Of a stretch of DNA of 64,000 nucleotides, positions 9,404-17,068 are shown piece after piece. How positions within the stretch are numbered: the stretch's first letter is position 1; every line of letters starts with the position of its first letter. The DNA is from Mariniphaga sp041687255. Its GTDB lineage: Bacteria; Bacteroidota; Bacteroidia; Bacteroidales; Prolixibacteraceae. The stretch spans positions 1 through 64,000 of the forward strand of contig JAWLCL010000021.1 in the NCBI GenBank assembly GCA_041687255.1, written 5' to 3'. The translations under genes were made by a program, and so were the position numbers. The notes below the pieces were generated by a model. The model searched no databases and had not been told where the DNA came from. It worked only from the letters and a program-made list of their open reading frames with translations.

Positions 9404-11452
9404 TTAATCTTTTATACAGCGCACAGAAACTCCACTATCAACATAAGGGAAACCGCCAAAAATAATTTCTCCCCCAAATTCTGGTCGTTCAATCATCATA
9501 TTCATTGTCATTACTCCATCAGACATAAATGTACTGGTACTCCAGCATCCCAGCCGACCAAGTTCATAAAATTTTCCGCTGCCCATGTGCCCTTCTCTTC
9601 CTCCTCCGGGAAGTGCAGTAAACCCACTACTGTTTGTTGCAGTTGAATTTGGCACTGTCCAATATTCAGTTGCTTTAATTTTATCAGTTGCAGCATCTTC
9701 ACCTCCGAGATAATTTATTAGAATTTCCCATTCTTCATGAGAAGGTACATGCCAGCCAGCAGGACATAATTTTTCGGTTTCTACAGCATAATGATTATAT
9801 AAAGCACCATAAATCTTCCCGTAATTTTCATAATCATTTTCATACCAGCAGTAAGCAGGGGTTTTTATCTGTAAAGTGTATGTATTTGCCCATTCTTCGT
9901 TATCAGTAATATTTATAATATCAGTACCATCATTGTATTTTGTGGTTTTTAAATTTTCCGCCATCCACATTTGGTGTCCGATGCCTATTGTATTATATAC
10001 ATTACCGTCAATATCCTCCAGGGTTCCGGTTACTCCGGTAATTTCAGTCCTGAATTCATAACTCTCACTGTAACTGACTCCAAACTGGTTTTCTGCTTTA
10101 ATCCTGAAATAATAGTGTGTTGCCGGGTCTAAATCATTTAAAGCTGCTGTTGCTTCTTTTTCTTCGTTCTCATCAAAAGGATTTTGTTCCGCTGGTATTG
10201 AATTCCCGTAATTTGTTGATTTCCCATATTCGAAATATACATTAGTGGCTGAGTAATTGGGGTTAATTATACCTGTTAAAACAGCAGTTTGCAACATTAC
10301 TTCTTCAGCTTTACCTGATAATATAACCGGCACATCACCCATGGTTTTAAACGTTCTTACTTCACTATAAGAAGTCCCCTTTTCATTTACAGCCTTTATC
10401 CGGTAATAATAAACTGTGCCGGATTCCAAATCATTCAACTCTATACTGACGGGGATATAGGAATTTCCGATTATCTGACTTTCTTCAGCTTCAATAAAAT
10501 TACCCAATTCTGAAGTTGTACCGTACTCAAAAACAACTTCTGTTGCTGCACTGTTGGGGTTAACATTACCTGTAAGAAATGCACCTGTAACAGTCACCGC
10601 TGTTGCATCATTTATTTGAGATACAGGTTCCAGGGCAGTATGTGCAAGAAACTTCTCAACGTAATTTTCAAAATCTGGAATACTGATTGATATTCCATTG
10701 CTTTCATACCTTGACTTTAAATTATTTTTTATTTGTTGCAGGTTTAGTAATTTAGCCGATTCTCTTAAATGGCTAAAAACAGTTTCATCATTTAAAATTC
10801 CATCTGAAGCAATATCATTTGATATATCAGCCAGCAACTCCGTTAAATTTCCAACATCGATTTGACCTTGAAGAATTACTGAAATTGCCAACAATATAGC
10901 ATTGCTTTCATTATTCTCATGAATATCCATTGCTTCTGAATTTTCAATATCCTCATATTTAATCCCAAAAATGGCCAAAATTTCTTCCTGAGCTTTCTTC
11001 TTGGCAACATTAAAGCTTAAATTTTTCTCCTTTAAAAGGTATTCTACCCTTCTTTTTTCAAGATGAGTTAAAATATTGATGTTCACTTTCGATTTATCCG
11101 TTATATCGGATAAGGCATACAACGTTAGTTGCGAAGAAGATAGCTCCCCTGTATTTTCATTATAATAATAACCATTTGATGAAAAGTTGACATAGCTTGA
11201 AGTTAACTCGATATTACGTACTTCAAACGAACCTAAATCATTTGTCGTTTGTGAAGTGAACACTTTTCCTGTCTGTTCGAGCCTTTCATTTAACTCAGAC
11301 ATTATAATTTGCGTTCCATTAATGAAGGGTCCTTTCTGAACAATGCCTACAATTTGGCTTTTTGATATTTTAATCTCATCGTTGTCTTTACAGGAAACAA
11401 CAGTCAATGTTAATAACAATAATATAATCAGTCGATTAAATTTAATTTTCAT
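9404..11452 (-). CDS. Surface lipoprotein with FISUMP C-terminal domain
   Basis: This 682-residue exported lipoprotein has a lipobox ending at Cys21 (VVSC). The middle of the protein carries at least two fibronectin-like repeats recognisable by the recurring FEYG and YYxRIKA patterns (about 275-470). The C-terminal 210 residues match the Fibrobacter succinogenes major paralogous domain type (FISUMP, TIGR02145). The hallmarks are IGxQxWMAENL, CPAGWHVPSHEEW, the GFxALPGG segment and a final SVRCIKD. Such proteins are common on Bacteroidetes surfaces and their function is not established. It follows hsdR but is separated by 220 bp and is probably unrelated to restriction. Confidence 0.85.
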   Translation of the reverse strand: MKIKFNRLIILLLLTLTVVSCKDNDEIKISKSQIVGIVQKGPFINGTQIIMSELNERLEQTGKVFTSQTTNDLGSFEVRNIELTSSYVNFSSNGYYYNENTGELSSSQLTLYALSDITDKSKVNINILTHLEKRRVEYLLKEKNLSFNVAKKKAQEEILAIFGIKYEDIENSEAMDIHENNESNAILLAISVILQGQIDVGNLTELLADISNDIASDGILNDETVFSHLRESAKLLNLQQIKNNLKSRYESNGISISIPDFENYVEKFLAHTALEPVSQINDATAVTVTGAFLTGNVNPNSAATEVVFEYGTTSELGNFIEAEESQIIGNSYIPVSIELNDLESGTVYYYRIKAVNEKGTSYSEVRTFKTMGDVPVILSGKAEEVMLQTAVLTGIINPNYSATNVYFEYGKSTNYGNSIPAEQNPFDENEEKEATAALNDLDPATHYYFRIKAENQFGVSYSESYEFRTEITGVTGTLEDIDGNVYNTIGIGHQMWMAENLKTTKYNDGTDIINITDNEEWANTYTLQIKTPAYCWYENDYENYGKIYGALYNHYAVETEKLCPAGWHVPSHEEWEILINYLGGEDAATDKIKATEYWTVPNSTATNSSGFTALPGGGREGHMGSGKFYELGRLGCWSTSTFMSDGVMTMNMMIERPEFGGEIIFGGFPYVDSGVSVRCIKD

Positions 11453-11755
11453 ACTGCATTTTGGTTTTGTTTAAGCAGCCCAAACTTAACAATTTTAATT
11501 TCGTTTGCATGTAATAAAAAAAAGAAGTAGTAAAAAACCTTTCGATTTCTACATTATCCATGAGGCTTTTAATGGACAAAAAAAGAATACAGTTTAAATT
11601 ATTAACTGGAATAAAACTCTCAGCATCGCTGAGAGAAATCTGCCGGCATTTGAAAGTGAAATTCTACATTATCTGTTGAACGTTCCACTACACACTGTAC
11701 AATAACCGGGCAAGACAATCATATAATCAATTCTAAATCAGATGACTATATTGAC
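11453..11755. other. Intergenic region with direct repeat and hairpin upstream of the first small-protein module
   Basis: This spacer separates the divergent FISUMP gene and small protein A. It holds the 12-bp direct repeat TTCTACATTATC at 11547-11558 and 11662-11673, and a perfect 8-bp stem hairpin at 11617-11635 (CTCTCAGC-ATC-GCTGAGAG). The second repeat copy lies 94 bp upstream of the sigma54-like promoter at 11756, a distance typical of an activator binding site. No open frame here is convincing. Confidence 0.45.
11481..11488 (-). promoter_or_regulatory. Candidate Bacteroidetes -7 element for the FISUMP lipoprotein gene
   Basis: Read on the minus strand the sequence is TAAGTTTG, an exact match to the Bacteroidetes TAnnTTTG -7 consensus, about 30 bp upstream of the start codon. 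The expected TTG-type -33 element is not convincing (ATG at the right spacing), so this is a modest prediction. Confidence 0.35.
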
Positions 11756-11770
11756 TGGCACAGGAATTGA
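11756..11770 (+). promoter_or_regulatory. Sigma54-like (-24/-12) promoter of small protein A
   Basis: TGGCACAGGAATTGA matches the sigma54 consensus TGGCAC-N5-TTGC with correct spacing and one mismatch in the -12 element (TTGA for TTGC). The same element occurs before the paralogous gene at 12378-12392. That conservation in otherwise diverged upstream DNA is the main support. No rpoN or activator gene is in the window. Confidence 0.5.
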
Positions 11771-11819
11771 AAATAAGGTTCAATATTAAACAGTGGATGA
11801 AAAATGAAAAACATACGCT

Positions 11820-12077
11820 ATGAAACGTCACAAACAAATAATAAAAGAAGACACCAGGATGAAATTGAGGGAAACTTGTAATAACAAGCTTCTCTTCAGG
11901 AAAGAACTGGAAAAAGTGGTAGTCAGGACCAGCAGGCACGACCTGTTCCTGGTGCTGAAATATTGCTACAATAAATATTACGATATGCATGCCGATGTGT
12001 TGCTGGAGGTATTTAACGAACGTATTCAAAACATCAGCAAGCAATCGCACATTCCTGTTAAGGCAATGAACCAGTAG
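11820..12077 (+). CDS. Small uncharacterised protein A (paralogue of the protein at 12467)
   Basis: This basic 85-residue protein belongs to no family I recognise. It has no signal peptide or membrane segment and is probably cytosolic and helical. Its core aligns without gaps with the next small gene: an LFRKELEK block, the identical TSRHDL block, a YCYxKYxDM block and ADVLLxVF. The aromatic and charged pattern suggests an all-helical domain that could bind a partner. The start at 11820 follows a sigma54-like promoter by about 50 bp. Met14, aligned with Met7 of the paralogue, is an alternative start. A strong terminator follows at 12132, so it is a monocistronic unit. Confidence 0.65.
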   Translation: MKRHKQIIKEDTRMKLRETCNNKLLFRKELEKVVVRTSRHDLFLVLKYCYNKYYDMHADVLLEVFNERIQNISKQSHIPVKAMNQ

Positions 12078-12131
12078 AACTGTGGAACTAATAATCACAC
12101 AAGCACCCCACTATATATTATCAATTCATTT

Positions 12132-12172
12132 AATAATGCTCTCATTCCCGGGAATGAGAGCATTATTTTTTT
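12132..12172 (+). terminator. Perfect palindromic intrinsic terminator of small protein A
   Basis: The left arm 12132-12149 and right arm 12150-12167 are exact reverse complements (18 bp each, centred on CCCGGG with no spacer). A T run extends to 12172. The same palindrome, slightly diverged, ends the second module at 12751. Confidence 0.85.
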
Positions 12173-12377
12173 CGAAAAAAATTTTGCTTTTATTGTCGTA
12201 GAAAAATTCATTGCGTTGTTTCTGAAAACTAAGCACATCAGTTCACAATAAAGAACATGGGGGGTTAATATTCTACAACTGCTGTAGAAAATGCGCTACA
12301 GGCTATGTAATTACAAACAGCAAACCAAACAACCTAATTAACTACACAGCAATGATTTAAACATATATTCATTGTAA
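12173..12377. other. Spacer between small-protein modules with TTCTACA inverted repeat
   Basis: No gene is supported here. The 19-bp hairpin or operator-like inverted repeat TTCTACAACTGCTGTAGAA is at 12271-12289, about 89-107 bp upstream of the second sigma54-like promoter. It shares the TTCTACA half-site with the element upstream of the first module, at a similar distance. A role as binding site for a sigma54 activator is an inference. Confidence 0.45.
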
Positions 12378-12392
12378 TGGCACAGGGATTGA
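12378..12392 (+). promoter_or_regulatory. Sigma54-like (-24/-12) promoter of small protein B
   Basis: TGGCACAGGGATTGA differs by one base from the element at 11756-11770 and keeps the sigma54 spacing (TGGCAC-N5-TTGA). It lies 75 bp before the start codon of the second small gene. Confidence 0.5.
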
Positions 12393-12466
12393 AAACCACG
12401 ACCAGCACTTTAAATGAAATATTTTTAACATTAGAACATATTAATAACATTAGAAAATAAACTTCG

Positions 12467-12712
12467 ATGAAAGAATACGCCAGGATGAAATTATGGGAGG
12501 CTAGTTTTTATAAGCCTTTATTCAGGAAAGAGCTCGAAAAGCTTATTGGTAACACCAGCAGGCACGACCTGTTTGATGTACTTGTATACTGTTATTATAA
12601 ATATTCTGACATGTATGCAGATGTTTTGCTGGATGTTTTTTTGAATTACAGAAAAAACAGCAGCGCAAAACTATTGGTTACTGTTGAAAGTGATAAACCT
12701 ATAACATTTTAG
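12467..12712 (+). CDS. Small uncharacterised protein B (paralogue of the protein at 11820)
   Basis: This 81-residue protein is the tandem paralogue of small protein A. It shares RMKLxE, LFRKELEK, TSRHDLF, the YCYxKYxDM block and ADVLLDVF, while the tail after VF is unrelated. Most changes leave charge and aromatic character intact, so both copies look under selection. Its promoter-like element, upstream inverted repeat and palindromic terminator are duplicated along with the coding part. Function is unknown. Confidence 0.65.
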   Translation: MKEYARMKLWEASFYKPLFRKELEKLIGNTSRHDLFDVLVYCYYKYSDMYADVLLDVFLNYRKNSSAKLLVTVESDKPITF

Positions 12713-12750
12713 AAACTCGCAAACACACTATATAACGACCATTTATTTAA

Positions 12751-12786
12751 AAATGCTCTTATTCCCGGGAATAAGAGCGTTTTTTC
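12751..12786 (+). terminator. Palindromic intrinsic terminator of small protein B
   Basis: The arms 12751-12766 and 12767-12782 pair over 16 positions with a single G-U pair, centred on CCCGGG and followed by T residues. It is homologous to the terminator at 12132, with only a few substitutions. Confidence 0.85.
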
Positions 12787-12824
12787 TTAAAAAATAAAAT
12801 AGTTAATAATAAAATTAAAGTCTT

Positions 12825-13478
12825 ATGTCTGTAACAATTCGAAATATCTTCTCCCTTGCGGCAGGCTATAATACTGCAAATTTTCCAGTTCAATTGATAT
12901 TTATGATATGTGGAGTTATAGCAGTTTACTTTCTTTTTAACCGGAAACTTGAAAAGAATCTTTTAATAGGCGCTGTGCTGACATTTTTATGGATATGGAT
13001 GGTAATCGTTTATCACATTATTTATTTTAATGGTTTACCACCCGGTGCAATTATTTTCGGAATTCTTTTTTTGGCGCAAGGCATTTTCTTTTTTCTGGAA
13101 TCTTTCCAGGATAAGAATCTGATTTTTATCTTAAAAAATGATTTCAAAAGCTACATAGCATTGTTTTTAATTATCTATGGCTTAATCATATATCCTCTTA
13201 TCAATCATGTAATAAATGGAACATTAACCGGATTTTGGACTTTAGGTCTTCCTGCTCCAACAATAATTATGACTTTTGGATTTCTTATGCTTACAGGTAA
13301 GAGATTTCCCCGATACCTTCTGATTATCCCCACTATTTTGGCAATAATTGGCTCAGCAACTGCATTGTATCATGAATTATATCAGGATATTCTTTTACTG
13401 ATTGCAGCCGTCAGTGCAAATTTCTACCTGATGCCCAAAAGGGTGTTCAGGGAAGCAGAAACAATTTCAATACGATAG
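12825..13478 (+). CDS. DUF6064-like integral membrane protein
   Basis: The 217-residue protein consists almost entirely of about six hydrophobic segments. The AAGYNTANFP stretch near the N terminus, YPLINHVINGT and TLGLPAPTIIMTFGFLM resemble the DUF6064 family of small membrane proteins of unknown function. It lies directly downstream of the second small-protein terminator, which should insulate it from that module. It converges with the histidine kinase gene, 31 bp away. The family assignment is from memory of its motifs. Confidence 0.65.
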   Translation: MSVTIRNIFSLAAGYNTANFPVQLIFMICGVIAVYFLFNRKLEKNLLIGAVLTFLWIWMVIVYHIIYFNGLPPGAIIFGILFLAQGIFFFLESFQDKNLIFILKNDFKSYIALFLIIYGLIIYPLINHVINGTLTGFWTLGLPAPTIIMTFGFLMLTGKRFPRYLLIIPTILAIIGSATALYHELYQDILLLIAAVSANFYLMPKRVFREAETISIR

Positions 13479-13509
13479 TGTTTGAATCAACCGCAAACAA
13501 AAATTGACT

Positions 13510-15369
13510 TTAATATTCCTTCAAATAACAATAAAATGTTGTTCCTTTTCCTCGTTTGCTCTCAACGTTTATGTAGCCTCCGTTTTTTTCAATGATACTT
13601 TTAATCAGATACAATCCAATTCCTGTTCCTGTTGCTTTGTCTACTTCAAACCGCTGGAAAGGTGAAAATATTTTTTTACCATATTTGGTTAAATCGATTC
13701 CGATTCCATTATCGCCAAGGAATAACAACGTATAATCTCCTTTTTTTTGCGTACCGATTTTTATGCTAAGGGGAACATTGTCACGGCTGTACTTTATGGA
13801 ATTACTGATCAGGTTTTTTATTACACTGTAAAGCAAAGGTTCGATATACCGAATAGCAGGTTTTTCTTTAACATCAAGGGTTACTGAGGAAGGAGGTAAC
13901 TTATCTTTATATTCCAGTAAGATATCATGAAATATATTTTTAAAATGTACAATGCTTGCAGAAGACATGTCAGTATCCCGAACCCGTAATATATCTGTAA
14001 TGCCTTTGATTGTTTTATCAAGCTGACCGGCCAATTGTTTGAAATGATCCAATATTGACAGTTTCTGCTCAGGTTCCATTCTTTCCATAACCTCAAAGAA
14101 ACCATGCATATTGGCCACCGGCCCTTTCAGGTCATGTGCTGCAATGTAAAGAAGATTTTCAACCAGTTCTTTATCCTTTTTCTGCAAATCTTCTATTTCT
14201 CTTTGCCTTGTTACATCGGTGGCTGTGCCAAACCAGCGGAGGCTGTCAGCTAATTCATCCCATACCGGAATTACACGAAAAAGAAACCATCTGTAATCAC
14301 CATCTTTGTTTTTTAACGAAACGAATTCATCCCAGGCCTCCTCATTTTTTATTGCACTACTAACGGTTTTTCCGAGGCCCTCCAGGTGTTCAGGATGTAC
14401 TATTGTTTTCCATCCAAAACCTTCAATTTCATGTGGAGACTTTCCGGTATACTCAAGCCAGCGTTTATTTATCCATAATATTTTTCCTTCATTATCGGCC
14501 ATCCATGCAAGTTGGGAAATGTTGTTGGCAAGAGTCCTGAATTTTTCTTCACTTACCTTCAACTCTTCAACTTTTTGTTTTAACTTTTCTTCAGCTTGTG
14601 TACGTGATGTAATATCGGTAAAAAGGATACCGAACTGATGTAGATCAGGCTCTCCTACCCTGAAGGAATAAACGTCAAACCAACGTCCCAAAGCTTCTGA
14701 ACCTTGCTGAAACCGAACCGGCTCGCCTGTTAATACAACTTTTCCGTAGGTATCAATCCAGTGCTGTTCCAGGTTCGGCACCAGCTCCAGTGCCGTTCGC
14801 CCCACTGGATTTTTCAGTCCGGTTTGCTTTTCCCAGGTTGGATTAATCTCCAGCCAGCGATAATCACTCGGATTGCCCTTTTCATCAAATATCATCTCGC
14901 AAATACAAAAACCTTCATCAATCGTTTTAAACAAGGTGTGGTACTTCTCCTCCGATTTTCGTAAAGCCTCTTCTGTCGTTTTGCGTTTTGAGATATCCTC
15001 CACTACACCGATAATAAAAACTAAATCTCCGTTTGCAGCAGTTACAGCCGATACTGAAAGGTAAACCCAAACACTGTTACCATTCTTTTTTATGTACCGT
15101 TTTTCAATACTGAAGGAATTAATTTTCCCTTGCCTGAGCATATCAGTCTGCCGGAGATCATCTTTCAAATCATCGGGATGGGTAATATCCTGAAAGGTTT
15201 TTTGAAGCAGCTCTTCTTTCTCATAGCCGGTAATCTCCGCCATCTTTTGATTTACACGGATGTACCGGCCGGCCGGGTCAACCAAAGTCATACCTACTGC
15301 AGCATTTTCGAATGTTAACCTGAAAAGTTTTTCAGGATCCAAGGTATGTCTTTCGTTTGGTACTGCCAT
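13510..15369 (-). CDS. Triple-PAS sensor histidine kinase, probably cytosolic
   Basis: This 619-residue kinase has three PAS/PAC units (about residues 14-130, 145-260 and 275-392), followed by a dimerisation domain and an ATPase domain. The phospho-acceptor is His412 in the AAHDLKGPV H box. The N box NLISNSIKYS is at 519-528, G1 DNGIGID at 553-559 and G2 GTGIGLYLIK at 581-590. No signal peptide or membrane segment is present, so it probably senses an internal ligand or redox state. No response regulator is adjacent on the same strand. The receiver-only protein at 16221 is divergent and 0.85 kb away, and could be a partner. Confidence 0.92.
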   Translation of the reverse strand: MAVPNERHTLDPEKLFRLTFENAAVGMTLVDPAGRYIRVNQKMAEITGYEKEELLQKTFQDITHPDDLKDDLRQTDMLRQGKINSFSIEKRYIKKNGNSVWVYLSVSAVTAANGDLVFIIGVVEDISKRKTTEEALRKSEEKYHTLFKTIDEGFCICEMIFDEKGNPSDYRWLEINPTWEKQTGLKNPVGRTALELVPNLEQHWIDTYGKVVLTGEPVRFQQGSEALGRWFDVYSFRVGEPDLHQFGILFTDITSRTQAEEKLKQKVEELKVSEEKFRTLANNISQLAWMADNEGKILWINKRWLEYTGKSPHEIEGFGWKTIVHPEHLEGLGKTVSSAIKNEEAWDEFVSLKNKDGDYRWFLFRVIPVWDELADSLRWFGTATDVTRQREIEDLQKKDKELVENLLYIAAHDLKGPVANMHGFFEVMERMEPEQKLSILDHFKQLAGQLDKTIKGITDILRVRDTDMSSASIVHFKNIFHDILLEYKDKLPPSSVTLDVKEKPAIRYIEPLLYSVIKNLISNSIKYSRDNVPLSIKIGTQKKGDYTLLFLGDNGIGIDLTKYGKKIFSPFQRFEVDKATGTGIGLYLIKSIIEKNGGYINVESKRGKGTTFYCYLKEY

Positions 15370-15730
15370 ATCAATGAGGAATTTAACATGTTAAAGGTAC
15401 ATTTAAAAAATTAAATACCAAACAGGTCGATTATTACATCCTATTAAGTCCTGGACGGAGAAGCAATCTGAACATATTAGCACTTTTAAATACATGTATC
15501 ATCACTTTTCCCAAACCTCAGGAGCCGGCAGTAAAGCCCACAACTGCTAGCTTATTATCTTAATATTAAAAAAAAAAATATGCAAATAAGGTAATGAGGT
15601 TTGAAATGATATTCTATCGGCTTTGCTGCTGAGTCACTCCCGGTATTCAAACCGAACTTCAAAATGAATAACTTTATTCGGTTTTCATATGAAGGTATCT
15701 GCATGATAGCCAAAGATTGCTTTGCTGCGC

Positions 15731-15780
15731 GCGCAATGACGGCTCCGTGGCAAGGGGAGTATGCGGCGCAGAAAAAACTT
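15731..15780. repeat. Dispersed repeat, copy 1
   Basis: This segment aligns with 16003-16052, sharing GCAATGA, CTCCGT, ATGCG and CGCAGAAAAAA blocks at constant spacing (272 bp apart). Within copy 1, TGCGGCGCA at 15762-15770 is exactly complementary to TGCGCCGCA at 15800-15808, giving a potential stem. Confidence 0.6.
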
Positions 15781-15988
15781 TATTATTTGATGCATTATGT
15801 GCGCCGCAGATAATGATACCCTCTAGTTTATTATATAGTAGGTGAACATATAAAATAAGGTTTTCAAGAGAATATGGCCGCTGCAAATCGGTACAGATTG
15901 CCGCGCCCCCGCCTGTAATACGCGAAGGTTTATATCCTGATATAGTTAATGCTGTATGATATGTTCAGTTTTTTATTTAACCAGGCAG

Positions 15989-16004
15989 TTCGTCAGCTGA
16001 CGAA
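15989..16004. repeat. 16-bp perfect palindrome next to repeat copy 2
   Basis: TTCGTCAGCTGACGAA is fully self-complementary. It directly abuts the second dispersed repeat copy, so it may be part of the same element or its boundary. Confidence 0.55.
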
Positions 16005-16052
16005 GCAATGATGCCTCCGTAGCCGAGACAGCATGCGACGCAGAAAAAATTA
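16003..16052. repeat. Dispersed repeat, copy 2
   Basis: This is a diverged second copy of the unit at 15731-15780, in the same orientation, with shared CTCCGT and CGCAGAAAAAA blocks. Confidence 0.6.
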
Positions 16053-16220
16053 TGGTGTTATGATAAAACATTACATTTTCTACTCCGGAGAAATTTTGTA
16101 AGTAAAAAATATTTTTTAAGCTTGCGGAACAAAGTGGAGCACCACATTCCCTCCAAACTGGTCTGATAATTGTGTTCATAATGAAAAATTGAGATTTATG
16201 AATGGTAAAACAAGAAAAGG

Positions 16221-16748
16221 ATGGGATTGAATAAGAAGAAGCCTGTACCGGAATATAAATCAGCTGGAAATAAAATTTTCACATTGGGAAATTCAGACCA
16301 AAACATTGATGGTCACCCCATAATACCAGAGGGTGTAAAAATATCTTCCTCTGAAAATCAGATTCAACCGGAGCTGAAAAAAGAAAAAGTAATTCTGGTA
16401 GCAGAAGATGATGATTTTAGCTTTTATGTTATTGAATCGCTGCTAATTCCATACAATTACAAAATCATTCATGCTAAAAATGGTAAAGAAGCTGTTGATG
16501 TTTTCAGGTCACAGGAAGAAATTTCATTGGTTTTAATGGATATCCAGATGCCGGTTATGGATGGATTCACTGCAACACAGGAAATACGAAAAATCGATAA
16601 AATAGTACCCATAATAGCTCAGACATCTTTCATCCAGGACAAAGTAAAGGAAAAAGCAATCGATTCAGGATGCAGTGATTTTCTTACCAAACCTATTAAT
16701 TCTGACCTGTTCATCGGGAAAGTTGAAAAATATATATCAAAAAATTGA
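16221..16748 (+). CDS. Stand-alone response regulator receiver protein
   Basis: A single receiver domain (about residues 55-172) follows a 50-residue polar N-terminal extension. The acidic pocket is E62/D63/D64, the phosphorylation site is Asp107 (LMDIQMPVMDG) and the switch Lys is K157 (LTKPI). There is no output domain, so it probably acts by protein contact or as a phosphorelay intermediate. The sequence is close to receivers of hybrid kinases. A partner could be the divergent PAS kinase, but this is not shown. Confidence 0.88.
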   Translation: MGLNKKKPVPEYKSAGNKIFTLGNSDQNIDGHPIIPEGVKISSSENQIQPELKKEKVILVAEDDDFSFYVIESLLIPYNYKIIHAKNGKEAVDVFRSQEEISLVLMDIQMPVMDGFTATQEIRKIDKIVPIIAQTSFIQDKVKEKAIDSGCSDFLTKPINSDLFIGKVEKYISKN

Positions 16749-17068
16749 AATTTAAAAAAGGTTCGAAGTGGATACCTTTCATGCGGATAGAATCATTGGA
16801 GTTTAAAGTGAATCATCTTTACCCCTGCCGGGATTTATACTATCAGTTGCACCCGTCAAATAATGTCACTTCATAAAGCCTGCTCTGCCTTTATGTTTTA
16901 CCATAAAGGTTATGTTCTATCCTCCTCAGAATTTTAATTTTCATAAATACATCGAAGTTTAAACAAAAAACAACCATAAGGTTTGGTTCGTTACAAGTTC
17001 AATAAATTGTTTTTTTATTGTTGCTAAATACGTTAAATTTCTAATATTTACTTAATGTTGATAATGAA
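16749..17068. other. 320-bp intergenic region with one hairpin
   Basis: No gene is visible. The only clear structure is an 8-bp perfect stem with a 6-nt loop at 16888-16909 (CCTTTATG/CATAAAGG). It lacks a T run, so it is not an obvious terminator. Confidence 0.4.

Larger units (their letters stand above)
15370..16220. other. 851-bp non-coding spacer with degenerate dispersed repeats
   Basis: The spacer lies between the divergent histidine kinase and receiver genes. Short open frames at 15674-15886 and 15973-16179 on the minus strand run across repeat DNA and show no protein-like features. The region holds two diverged copies of a roughly 50-bp repeat, a 9-bp inverted repeat and a 16-bp palindrome, listed separately. 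It has the look of an accumulation site for small non-autonomous repeats. Confidence 0.6.

Noticed and set aside
9189..9407. 72-codon open frame between hsdR and the FISUMP gene
   Set aside because: It is in the divergent leader of hsdR, has biased basic composition and shares no recognisable family.
12271..12289. Short inverted repeat considered as a terminator
   Set aside because: There is no T run and it lies far downstream of the first module's real terminator. An operator-like site is more plausible.
15674..16179. Two short minus-strand open frames in the kinase-receiver spacer
   Set aside because: Both cross dispersed repeats and palindromes and show no protein-like features. They are better explained as chance frames in repeat DNA.
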